DNA of 64,000 nucleotides from Planctomycetota bacterium (GTDB taxonomy: Bacteria > Planctomycetota > UBA8108 > JACQVS01), in NCBI GenBank assembly GCA_028280485.1, contig JANQLS010000072.1, positions 41,827-105,826 of the forward strand. The letters are read 5' to 3'. Of this stretch, positions 1 to 6,974 are shown piece after piece. Below the pieces are notes generated by a model. The model did not search any database, was not told the DNA's origin, and saw only the letters and a list, made by a program, of their open reading frames with translations. Numbering within the stretch: the stretch's first letter is position 1; every line of letters begins with the position of its first letter. A program made the translations under genes and the position numbers.

Positions 1-1046
1 AAGTTACGCATCCTGAAATAGATAACAGAACCTCCTGATTCTATGAGCTTCGGTAAATCTACATTTTCGTAAACACTCTCAGTGCCTTTGGATTTTACAT
101 ATCGAGATTGGTTAAATTGTGGAACTTCTTGAAATACGTTTATGGCTCCTCTTAGCCCTGCAAGTTCCTTCCAAGAGTCTCGACTGGGGTAAAGTTCCTT
201 ATTTTCGGGGTCATTTAGTACCTCATAAAGCTTACTAAAGGTGGATGCCTCTCGGTTTAGTTTAATTGCCTGATCAATCCCCTCTTGCCCTCTTACAGAA
301 AAATAATTATGTCCAAGCCCCTCTCCCACTCCTAAAGCGGCTTGTAAATGTTTTGAAAACTCCGAGTCCCAGCTCACTGAATCAGCCAAGGCTTCTAGAG
401 GATTGAATGCATGACTGGGCTCACATTCTGAAGATACGTACTTAAACTCACGACCTGATTGTTCTGCAAAATGTTTTAGGGTCCTAAAAATTTCTGGGTC
501 ATCGCCCTTACAGTCAATGTAAATGACTGAGCTTTTTGGATCAAAATTAACAAGTTGGCTTGCAACGGAAATAGCCTGAGTGGTTTTTCCACACCCAGGA
601 GAGCCGACCAAACTCGCTGAAGTTATGGACTTCCAGTCAACATTTACAGGGTTCCCATTCTTAACTGTTCTTTTTACCCACTTTTCTTTAGTTATTTCTT
701 CAATGTATTTCGGCTTCCCCACTTCTTGGTCATACTGAAGCCCTTCGCCAAGATAAAGTGTTCCAGAATTTAAGGATTTAGAGGCTCTTTGATTAAAGGC
801 TTCACATTTCTTCTCTTTATAAAGGCACAATTCCGTTTTAAAGAACCGTAAATACCAGTTCAAAATCCCATATATAAGAAACGGTGGAAAAACAAAACAA
901 AGAATTATGTCTTTTCGTTCTTGAGATGTCCCTTTAAAAAGTTCTCGATAAATATCTCTAACCAGTTGCTTTGGAAGCAACCGAAAGCGAGCCCAAAACG
1001 GACCTCTTATATAACGTAAAAGCTCACTCACCACTCCTCCCTTCAT
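1..1046 (-). CDS. Coupling-protein-like (VirD4/TraD-type) ATPase, 3' end cut by window edge
   Basis: The frame is open from an ATG at 1046 to the window edge, about 348 residues, with the C-terminus missing. A hydrophobic segment near residues 48-66 (ILCFVFPPFLIYGILNWYL) looks like a membrane anchor. A Walker A motif GSPGCGKTT follows near residue 150. Then comes YIDCKGDDPEIF and, about 30 residues later, FNPL, the spacing seen in TraD/TraG/VirD4 coupling proteins, where a DxKGD segment precedes an FNPL motif. Such ATPases bring DNA-relaxase complexes to a secretion channel at the inner membrane. It lies downstream of the methyltransferase gene, across a terminator-like hairpin. An unrelated FtsK/HerA-type ATPase is possible because Walker B lies off the window. 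Confidence 0.6.
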   Translation of the reverse strand, partial: MKGGVVSELLRYIRGPFWARFRLLPKQLVRDIYRELFKGTSQERKDIILCFVFPPFLIYGILNWYLRFFKTELCLYKEKKCEAFNQRASKSLNSGTLYLGEGLQYDQEVGKPKYIEEITKEKWVKRTVKNGNPVNVDWKSITSASLVGSPGCGKTTQAISVASQLVNFDPKSSVIYIDCKGDDPEIFRTLKHFAEQSGREFKYVSSECEPSHAFNPLEALADSVSWDSEFSKHLQAALGVGEGLGHNYFSVRGQEGIDQAIKLNREASTFSKLYEVLNDPENKELYPSRDSWKELAGLRGAINVFQEVPQFNQSRYVKSKGTESVYENVDLPKLIESGGSVIYFRMRN

Positions 1047-1086
1047 TTCAGAACCTTTTTCAACGGGTAAAAATCAATTTTCACTT

Positions 1087-1116
1087 AAAAACCCCGACCC
1101 CGTAATGGGGTCGGGT
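1087..1116 (-). terminator. Rho-independent terminator after the methyltransferase gene
   Basis: A perfect 9-bp stem CCCGACCCC / GGGGTCGGG with loop GTAAT (1093-1115) is followed, reading the minus strand, by a run of T. It sits 8 bases past the methyltransferase stop codon. Confidence 0.75.
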
Positions 1117-1123
1117 AAAAACC

Positions 1124-1807
1124 TTACGCTGCTTTTATAGAATTCAACCTTCGAAATACGACGCAGTATTCATGCATAATCCTTGGGTCCACGAGACCAG
1201 GGTAAGACTTTCTGCTTGAAGTGACATTGTGTTGGGTCTTAATGAGAATGGAGCGAAGATCTCCAATTTTTCCATCAAGGTCTAAAATGTCCTTCAGAAC
1301 GGAAATGTATTTTCCCTTCTTTCGAATATCCCCAATGACTACCGCAAGTCTCCCATTTCGACCTAAAGACCTTGAAGAGTTTGTAAGAACCGCTTTTAAG
1401 CGTTCAAAAAATTCTTCGTAATCTTTACAAGAGGAAAGGTCACGAGGGTCATTTGAGTACTTGATAATGTCCCAATAAGGAGGGTGGACATAAACTAAAT
1501 CAAATTCACCCGGTAAGGTGTCCTTGGTAGCGTCAAACCCATTCCTTAGGTCACCACCCCAGTACTCAATCCCGAGTTCTTTACAAACATCTCGGCTGGT
1601 GCCTCCTCCTTCCATGGGGTCCCCTACCCGACTCGCACTATAGTGGCGAATAAGGTTGAGGAGGATTCCTCCATCAGCATTTCCCCGATACTTCGGGTTT
1701 CCGAATGGAGAACGTCGTGGAAAGGAGAGAACAGAGCCCTCTAACTTTTTTGTTTGATTGTCATTTAAAAATGACTGCGAATTCTTTTTTTCATGATTTT
1801 CACTCAT
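1124..1807 (-). CDS. DNA methyltransferase (N4/N6 amino-methyltransferase type)
   Basis: This 227-residue protein has the two signature motifs of an amino-group DNA methyltransferase. DPMEGGGTSRDV near residue 63 resembles the AdoMet-binding FxGxG motif that follows the catalytic motif in permuted enzymes, and LVYVHPPYWDIIKYS near residue 104 is the catalytic PPY motif, with His in place of the usual Asp/Asn/Ser. A later LAVVIGDIRKKGKYI strand fits the same Rossmann fold. No restriction endonuclease is adjacent, so it is probably an orphan methylase that protects or regulates the element. The start is supported by GGATGA upstream. A 46-bp sequence duplicated in front of the Gp88-family gene lies 17 bases upstream. 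Target sequence unknown. Confidence 0.75.
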   Translation of the reverse strand: MSENHEKKNSQSFLNDNQTKKLEGSVLSFPRRSPFGNPKYRGNADGGILLNLIRHYSASRVGDPMEGGGTSRDVCKELGIEYWGGDLRNGFDATKDTLPGEFDLVYVHPPYWDIIKYSNDPRDLSSCKDYEEFFERLKAVLTNSSRSLGRNGRLAVVIGDIRKKGKYISVLKDILDLDGKIGDLRSILIKTQHNVTSSRKSYPGLVDPRIMHEYCVVFRRLNSIKAA

Positions 1808-1823
1808 GATTCATCCTTCATAT

Positions 1824-1869
1824 TAGTTTTACTCAAGACCGTACCGAACCGAATTACTCGATACAGACC
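1824..1869 (-). promoter_or_regulatory. 46-bp upstream repeat, copy A (promoter/operator candidate)
   Basis: About 41 of 46 bases match 3630-3675. Both copies begin exactly 17 bases upstream of a start codon (1807 and 3613), in the same orientation. The core contains the tandem CCGAACCGAA. Equal distance to two different genes suggests a shared promoter/operator rather than a chance repeat. I cannot assign -35/-10 boxes with confidence. Confidence 0.55.
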
Positions 1870-2100
1870 CCAATAAAAAGAAGGAATACCAGCAGCGCTA
1901 AAACTGAAACAGCGCACAAACTCCCGGCTGTAATGAGAGATTTAAGAAGCCTCACCGAAAACAAGTTATGGGTGGGCATGAAGAAGTGGTATTAAAAATG
2001 AATTCCTCTTCGAAACGAGCTGAATTAATGGCTCAACTCAAGCACTGTTTTTATCTAAATTGTAGAACACCAAATTGAAGTATAATTTTGATTGCTTGAT

Positions 2101-2832
2101 TTAAGTGACCCCAGTTGGCTCAGGGAGAAGAAGTGACAGAATAGGCAATTGAATAGTATGTACCGGGATTCGAAATCCATTAGCTTGAGCGGCAACTTTA
2201 ATTTCCTGCTCTCTTATCCAGGGAGTGACCACTGTGAAGGTCAAATGACTTAAAACCACCTTCTCCCAAGCTTTAGATTTTGCTGCAAGTTTCTTCGCTC
2301 TTTTTGCTAACTTTGAAAGTAAAGATTGAGAGCTTTCATGATTCAGGGAAAGGTCAACATGAAAATATGAAAGTTTATCCCCATCAATTCTCCAGCGTGT
2401 CCTTGGAAGACCGGGGTAAGCTAAATTTGCCCCTAAATGCTTTTCTAACTCAATGAGTACGCTTAAAAATTCCTCATGGGTAAGAAGCTCAAAATTCTTT
2501 TGTGAACAAGCTTCTGAAATCGCAAAGCGTGAAAGAACACTAAGTGGGCCATTATTTCTAAATGAACGAACCCCGATACTTTTCGCTCCTTTTTCAGTAA
2601 GGCTTGAATACATGACGCCTTCTAACAGCTCTTTACTTACGACTAATCCTCTCGTTTTTAATCTTCTAATCCGACACCGATAAGCTTCTTCACTAATACC
2701 TAAAATTTTCGCTCCAGCACTTTTCCCCAAACAACCGTAACGGTATAAGGCTTTACATAGCTCTAATTGATATGAAGATAAGCGAGAGTGTTTTAGAATC
2801 TCAGAATTTGTGCTATTTGAATCGTTTACCAT
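2101..2832 (-). CDS. Winged-helix DNA-binding protein, replication-relaxation-like
   Basis: The N-terminal ~85 residues look like a winged helix: LELCKALYRYGCLGKSAGAK then ILGISEEAYRCRIRRLKTRG as the recognition region and a short wing. A middle segment (LPRTRWRIDGDKLSYFHVDL) resembles the part of replication-relaxation family proteins where a nuclease-like fold is expected. It does not show the usual pD...E.D motif clearly. Proteins of this kind are common in plasmids and integrative elements and are thought to act in replication initiation or its control. It follows the Gp88-family gene, separated by a strong hairpin. Start at the ATG shown; no strong ribosome site. The family call is tentative; the DNA-binding call is firmer. 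Confidence 0.5.
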   Translation of the reverse strand: MVNDSNSTNSEILKHSRLSSYQLELCKALYRYGCLGKSAGAKILGISEEAYRCRIRRLKTRGLVVSKELLEGVMYSSLTEKGAKSIGVRSFRNNGPLSVLSRFAISEACSQKNFELLTHEEFLSVLIELEKHLGANLAYPGLPRTRWRIDGDKLSYFHVDLSLNHESSQSLLSKLAKRAKKLAAKSKAWEKVVLSHLTFTVVTPWIREQEIKVAAQANGFRIPVHTIQLPILSLLLPEPTGVT

Positions 2833-2852
2833 TTAGTTCAAACCTTAAAAGT

Positions 2853-2881
2853 GCTTGGTCTTTCACGGTGAAAGACCAAGC
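2853..2881 (-). terminator. Intercistronic hairpin (terminator or attenuator)
   Basis: A perfect 14-bp inverted repeat, GCTTGGTCTTTCAC / GTGAAAGACCAAGC, has a single central base. It lies between the Gp88-family gene and the following winged-helix gene. On the minus strand ACTTTTAAGG follows, a weak T-tract, so it may terminate partially or protect an mRNA end. Confidence 0.5.
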
Positions 2882-2896
2882 GGTTAAGTGCGCAAT

Positions 2897-3613
2897 TTAA
2901 GCAACTGACCGATGTAGCTTTTTAGTTTTTACAACAAACCCAAGCTCATCTTTTAATGCTGCCCCTTTGGCTTTTAAGCCAACCACGACCCCCTTTTTGT
3001 CCAGGAATCGTAAATCGTTAGCTTCACCGTCAACGACAGAGTACCCTTGGTAATTGTTCGGGATTCGGTCAAAGACAACAGCTACATTTCCCCCTATAGA
3101 GAGTATTTCCTCGCTCTGATTCCAATCCTTAACTACTTCCGAACGACTGTAAGTCAGGTGATAGTTTAAGGGTAATTCATCACCGCAAAAGGACAGCATT
3201 CGCTTAAATGACTTCGTGTAGTCATAAAACTGAACACTTGAATATTCCTTAAACAGGTCAGGGAACACAGACTCCCAGGGAATGTCGCTTGAGCCATTAA
3301 GGCGAAAGGCTGGTTTAAAATCTTTAAGCTCAGAAACTTCCAAGTGAGTGTCAATTTCACTTCTCAGTTGAGAATAGAACCGAGTCCGGTTCTTTAGAAA
3401 CAACTCACTTCGCTTCATTCGGTTTCTTTTAGCGAAGGGAAGCGCTAAGCGGCCTGAACTGTGTCCCAAGCAAGCAGCTGCGTAGGCCTCAGTGTGCCAG
3501 GGACATAAATTCTTTTCGGACTCATTAGCGGGTGACAGGTAACAGATTGCCGTTAACCAGCCTTGTTTTTCTCCTTTCTGTATTTTCTTAGAAGTTGTCA
3601 GTATGTTTACCAT
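2897..3613 (-). CDS. Phage Gp88-family protein (PF17338-like)
   Basis: A 238-residue protein with the full pattern I know from the mycobacteriophage gene-88 family: YLSPANESEKNLCPW at the start, a CLGHSSGR Cys/Gly turn, RLNGSSDIPWE, VQFYDYTKSFKR, NYHLTYSRSE, GGNVAVVFDR, VVDGEANDLRFLDKKG and VVGLKAKG. The conserved Cys residues and the radical-SAM-like barrel suggested for this family hint at a metal-dependent enzyme, but no reaction is established. The start is set at the second ATG: GGAG lies 6 bases upstream, and the duplicated 46-bp element then sits at the same 17-base distance as in the methylase gene. An ATG 12 bases earlier lacks a ribosome site. Confidence 0.8.
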   Translation of the reverse strand: MVNILTTSKKIQKGEKQGWLTAICYLSPANESEKNLCPWHTEAYAAACLGHSSGRLALPFAKRNRMKRSELFLKNRTRFYSQLRSEIDTHLEVSELKDFKPAFRLNGSSDIPWESVFPDLFKEYSSVQFYDYTKSFKRMLSFCGDELPLNYHLTYSRSEVVKDWNQSEEILSIGGNVAVVFDRIPNNYQGYSVVDGEANDLRFLDKKGVVVGLKAKGAALKDELGFVVKTKKLHRSVA

Positions 3614-3629
3614 TTCTTTCTCCATGGTT

Positions 3630-3675
3630 TAGTTTTACTCAAAACTGTACCGAACCGAATTGTTCGACACAGACC
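3630..3675 (-). promoter_or_regulatory. 46-bp upstream repeat, copy B
   Basis: Second copy of the element at 1824-1869, with 5 differences in 46 bases. It ends 17 bases before the chosen start of the Gp88-family gene. GTACCGAACCGAATT is identical in both copies. Confidence 0.55.
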
Positions 3676-3868
3676 ACAGTAAACTTGGAGAAAGGGTTTT
3701 GAGCATTAGTGTTGAAGGACTACAACACCGTTCAGTTAGTAACCACTTACTTTCAGTTACTCTAAAAGAAGAATAGATGAGCCCCTCAGCCAGTTTGTGA
3801 CTGAGGAGACTCTATAGCGAGCCGATTAAAACGCTCGGCTCATACGTTTAATGCTTTTCCCTAAAGTC

Positions 3869-4216
3869 TTACGAGACCGCTTGGTTAAACTCTTCTGATG
3901 GAGATTCCTCTTGAGAGTCTTTCCGTTTTTCAAGTAACCGGATTTCTTTTCCTCGTAAGTACATACGACTTCTCTTTTCACCGTCCATTGTTTTATAGTG
4001 ACTTTGACGAAGCTCACCTTGAATGACCACCAGGTCACCCTTGGTGCCTCGAAAATTTTCGGCCCACCCTCCGAAGACTTCAACGTCAACGAAAAGTGAA
4101 TCTTTGTCTTTCCCGAGGCTATGAGCGAGTCGAATGGTTCTCACTTTTGAATCAGTGGAAATCTCTTTGAGTTCTCCCGGACTGACAACAACAGCGGTTA
4201 AAGTGATAGTATTCAT
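3869..4216 (-). CDS. ssb: Single-stranded DNA-binding protein
   Basis: A 115-residue OB-fold protein. The N-terminal strand MNTITLTAVVVSPGELKEI, the segment TIRLAHSLGKDKDSLFVDVEVFG, GDLVVIQGELRQSHY and the final strand RMYLRGKEIRLLEK follow the SSB/PriB fold order. An acidic, Ser/Glu-rich tail follows but lacks the DDDIPF-type tip of chromosomal SSB, as is common in element-encoded copies. It would coat single strands during element replication or transfer. The ATG at 4216 is chosen because GGAGGT lies 6 bases upstream; a 21-codon in-frame extension has no ribosome site. Confidence 0.85.
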   Translation of the reverse strand: MNTITLTAVVVSPGELKEISTDSKVRTIRLAHSLGKDKDSLFVDVEVFGGWAENFRGTKGDLVVIQGELRQSHYKTMDGEKRSRMYLRGKEIRLLEKRKDSQEESPSEEFNQAVS

Positions 4217-4315
4217 ATATGTACCTCCAATAGGTTTGTTAGGTTTAAGCTTGCTTGAGTGAATCCCAACCAAGCTCACTCATCACAAACTGGAGAACTT
4301 AAGGAATAAAAGCCT

Positions 4316-4339
4316 CAGGTTCTCAAGATTGAGAACCTG
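4316..4339 (-). terminator. Intercistronic hairpin
   Basis: An inverted repeat of 11 bp, CAGGTTCTCAA / TTGAGAACCTG, sits between the small membrane protein gene and ssb. Reading the minus strand it is followed by GAGGCTTTTATT, a weak terminator or attenuator. Confidence 0.45.
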
Positions 4340-4395
4340 GGCAAGGAAGATTTATTTGCATACAAATCTTCAAAATTACTATTCACAAAATTGCC

Positions 4396-4563
4396 TTACA
4401 TATTGGCAAAGCAATAAACTGCAAATGCAACACCAGCGAAATATCCAAGTCCTAATGAAATGACGATGGATATTGTTGGCCAACCCTTAACCTGATAAAT
4501 CAGCCAAGGATTCTTTCGATCAATCTTTATGCCTGAATTTGGCAACAAATGATTTACATTCAT
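4396..4563 (-). CDS. Small single-span membrane protein (55 aa)
   Basis: A short gene with a strong ribosome site (GGAGGG, 5 bases before ATG). About 28 polar residues (ending in LIYQVKGWPT) are followed by one long hydrophobic helix (ISIVISLGLGYFAGVAFAVY) and a short tail, so it should sit in the inner membrane. I recognise no family. Small one-helix proteins are common in mobile elements as accessory transfer, entry-exclusion or toxin components, but nothing here decides between these. Confidence 0.6.
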   Translation of the reverse strand: MNVNHLLPNSGIKIDRKNPWLIYQVKGWPTISIVISLGLGYFAGVAFAVYCFANM

Positions 4564-4627
4564 AACTCCCTCCTAATAAAAGAATACGGTTTAAAATTGG
4601 GCAGAAGAGAGGTTGGTTTACAGCTTA

Positions 4628-4697
4628 GTGATAGCGGTCTCAAATTAATAAATCTTGAGACTGAAGAATTTCTCGAATTAGAAATAGTGTCGAGAAG
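4628..4697. other. Two hairpins downstream of the 4722 gene
   Basis: GTCTCAA...TTGAGAC (about 4630-4653) and TTCTCGA...TCGAGAA (about 4669-4695) form adjacent stem-loops in the gap after the replication-relaxation-like gene. Neither has a clear T-tract. Confidence 0.4.
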
Positions 4698-4721
4698 CAC
4701 TAAAAGTTATTTTTAAAATCT

Positions 4722-5342
4722 CTACCAAAGCTCAATTGGTATAGACATACTTTCAGCGTAGTCAATAAGTTGAATGCAGCGAGTACTTCGGTAACTTCCA
4801 GCCCAATCAATAAAGTAGGCCGGGTTTCCTTCGGGATTGAGAACTAATATATCTGGGAGCGCGTGTCCACGGGCACCATATATCTGAGTCCATTGATTTT
4901 CATTTAGCCACGAGAGCTTGGGATTACTTGATTTCAAATTGAGCAACACCTCATTTAAGTGTAGGTCATGTTCAATTTTTGAAATCTCTGGCTCCTTACC
5001 TCTCACATACCAAATGGTTTCGACCGAGTCCGCTACATTTTTCCAACGCTCTCTAAGAGTTCTCTCTGTTTGGCCTACTTTTTTCAAGCTTTCAGAGTCG
5101 CTTTTAAAAACGGGGCCTGTAATAGGTATCTTTCTTATTGAGCATTTTAAATTTGCTATTAATCCCTTCCGTTTAAGCTCAAAAAATGAGCTCTTTAATT
5201 CACGTGAATTTATTTCAGGACGAAATTTTTGAATTTGACTGAAAGTCGCTATTCGAGTTTTTTGAAGGAGAATAAGTATTTTTGAATCAATAAGTAATCT
5301 CTTTGTCTTTTTCATATTCTTGAGACACCTTTGAGAAAGCAC
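4722..5342 (-). CDS. Replication-relaxation-like protein
   Basis: A 206-residue protein with an N-terminal winged helix (ILILLQKTRIATFSQIQKF, then SRELKSSFFELKRKGLIANL) and a C-terminal half with the replication-relaxation layout: HDLHLNEVLLNL, ARGHALPDILVLNPEG, then AYFIDWAGSYRSTRCIQLIDYAE. In the family this C-terminal half reads pD..v......f.lE.D..t......K...Y; here the usual E.D is DWA, so the catalytic-like residues may be lost. Translation seems to start at GTG 5342, because GAGGG lies 6 bases upstream; an in-frame ATG at 5315 is the alternative. A role in replication control or transfer of the element is inferred. Confidence 0.55.
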   Translation of the reverse strand: MLSQRCLKNMKKTKRLLIDSKILILLQKTRIATFSQIQKFRPEINSRELKSSFFELKRKGLIANLKCSIRKIPITGPVFKSDSESLKKVGQTERTLRERWKNVADSVETIWYVRGKEPEISKIEHDLHLNEVLLNLKSSNPKLSWLNENQWTQIYGARGHALPDILVLNPEGNPAYFIDWAGSYRSTRCIQLIDYAESMSIPIELW

Positions 5343-5386
5343 TCAATTCCCTCTAAAACTCACTCATACAGCAAGTAGCTTTACAA

Positions 5387-5662
5387 TCAAACCTTTCGCT
5401 TACGCTTCCACCAGGAACCACGAAGGAAAACCATTTCAAAGATGTTGTATCCAGTATTAACTGTAATAGCTTTTCCATGCCCACCGACTTTGTCGATAAG
5501 AATGCCTTCATAACTGACATTGTAAATATCTGCATCAGCAGAAAATATCAATGTGCCAATTTCAAATGTACCGTCACTATTAAAACCTAACGGGCCGGCT
5601 TGCAGCGAAGGACCAACTTCAATCCAAGAGGTGTGAGTTTTTGCTTTAAAGAAAAATCCCAT
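5387..5662 (-). CDS. Small protein of unknown function (91 aa)
   Basis: A gene with a good ribosome site (AAAGGAGT, 5 bases before ATG). The protein is rich in beta-type residues and glycines (GPLGFNSDGTFEIGTLIFSADADIYNVSYEGILIDKVGGHG) and ends in a very basic tail, WWKRKRKV, which could bind nucleic acid or lipid. No signal peptide or membrane helix. I do not recognise a family. Its position among single genes of the element suggests element cargo. Confidence 0.5.
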   Translation of the reverse strand: MGFFFKAKTHTSWIEVGPSLQAGPLGFNSDGTFEIGTLIFSADADIYNVSYEGILIDKVGGHGKAITVNTGYNIFEMVFLRGSWWKRKRKV

Positions 5663-6073
5663 TTATTACTCCTTTGTTTATTTAACAAATAATTGTTCCG
5701 ACAAAAGTATTCACCTACTGGGTGAAACACTTAACCGACTTCTTTAAGGGATTAGCTATCAATTGCTTGAATGGCAAATCCAGTAGCATCTTTGTATCTT
5801 CACTACTATGACATCTTGATTTTTCCTTTCTGAAGCTTTGAAGGTAGCTCTTTTACGCGCTTGCTTCTTTAGGTGGATTGAGAGCTGAAATTTTGAATAC
5901 ATGAGAAAATTGAATTTTTAAATCCATTGTTTTTCAGGCCAAAATCTTCAAATTGAGCTCTTCTTAAGTACAAGTAGGACATTTTTTAAAAAGATTTATC
6001 TGAGAGGACTAAATGCCTGAATCCCCGTATAATTATTTACAAAATTGCTTGTATACATGTTTGATTTTAGATC
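5663..6073. other. Gap without recognised gene
   Basis: About 410 AT-rich bases between two small minus-strand genes. I see no convincing reading frame, RNA gene or strong terminator. Confidence 0.5.
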
Positions 6074-6271
6074 TTATTTTTTAGTAGCATAGGCTACATT
6101 ATTTGGGGTTCGGTCAATTTCTTGCTCGATATATTCGTAACTAGCAATCAAGTCAAAAACCTCTTCGTATTGCCTTACGACACTCCAAATTTCCTCTAAT
6201 TTTTTACGGGTCTCTTTGAAAGTCTTCATGGCTGCTTCAGCTTGCTTGAAAGAGAATTGATTTGATTTCAT
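6074..6271 (-). CDS. Small helical protein of unknown function (65 aa)
   Basis: A gene with a clear ribosome site (AGGAGT, 6 bases before ATG). The sequence is almost wholly helical and charged (AEAAMKTFKETRKKLEEIW, VVRQYEEVFDLIASYEYIEQ) and probably forms a short coiled coil. No known domain. It is divergent from the sigma factor operon, with start codons about 120 bases apart, so the two may share a control region. Function unknown. Confidence 0.5.
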   Translation of the reverse strand: MKSNQFSFKQAEAAMKTFKETRKKLEEIWSVVRQYEEVFDLIASYEYIEQEIDRTPNNVAYATKK

Positions 6272-6389
6272 AGATTACTCCTGGGTTAGTTGTAGGGTGA
6301 AACTGCCTCCGAATATAGGTACGTATTTTCCCCCTCCCATTCCCTCATGGAATCTTGGATTTTTTTATATTTTTGGGAGGTTTATAAAT

Positions 6390-6974
6390 ATGGGAAAAAG
6401 TGATTGGGGAGACGTCACTGAGGCGCTCAAAAAGGTGATAAATAAAGAAGCTGGGTCTGAGGAGGAGTTACTGACTCTTACTTATGACTATTTAAAAGGT
6501 ATAGCTAACAACCTTGCTAGTGGAAATATGAAAGCTGATCAGCTTTCCCCCACCGAATTAGTTCATGAAGCCTATTTGAAGCTTTTTAAAAACGAAGCAG
6601 GCCTTCAGGAGCCAAGGTCTCGAGGTATGCTTTATTCACTATCGGCCCGTGCAATGAGGCAAATTCTCGTAGACCATTATCGAAAACTATCTGCAGATAA
6701 AAGGCCTCCAGATTCTAAGAGAAGCCCTCTCGATGAGCAGATCGAAAGCATTAAAGATCAGACGGGCTCAAATATTATTGACCTCGACGAAGCTTTAGAA
6801 AAATTAAATGAATTCGACCCTGACAGTTGCTCCATTATTGAACTAAAGTTTTTCTCTGGTTTCACCAACAATCAAATCTCTGAAACCCTCTTAATTTCAG
6901 AATCTACCGTTGAAAGAAAATTCAAATCGGCACGGGCATTTCTTCGTAAGGAATTAGATTCTAATGAACAATGA
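6390..6974 (+). CDS. ECF-like RNA polymerase sigma factor (PF07638 / TIGR02999 type)
   Basis: A 194-residue sigma factor. Region 2 contains LSPTELVHEAYLKLF and RSRGMLYSLSARAMRQILVDHYRK, which match the ECF subfamily very common in Planctomycetes (VHEAYL.L, AMR.ILVD.AR). Region 4 is a helix-turn-helix: IIELKFFSGFTNNQISETL then ISESTVERKFKSARAFLRKEL. The start at ATG 6390 is chosen because GGGAGG lies 9 bases upstream; a 31-codon in-frame extension is Pro/aromatic-rich and unlike the family. The gene overlaps the following kinase gene by 11 bases, implying coupled translation. It probably directs RNA polymerase to a small regulon under control of the kinase. Confidence 0.85.
   Translation: MGKSDWGDVTEALKKVINKEAGSEEELLTLTYDYLKGIANNLASGNMKADQLSPTELVHEAYLKLFKNEAGLQEPRSRGMLYSLSARAMRQILVDHYRKLSADKRPPDSKRSPLDEQIESIKDQTGSNIIDLDEALEKLNEFDPDSCSIIELKFFSGFTNNQISETLLISESTVERKFKSARAFLRKELDSNEQ

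Noticed and set aside
1221..1421. 66-codon plus-strand frame inside the methylase gene
   Set aside because: Antisense of a gene with clear methyltransferase motifs.
3826..4089. 87-codon frame overlapping ssb
   Set aside because: Shifted frame of ssb without its own ribosome site.
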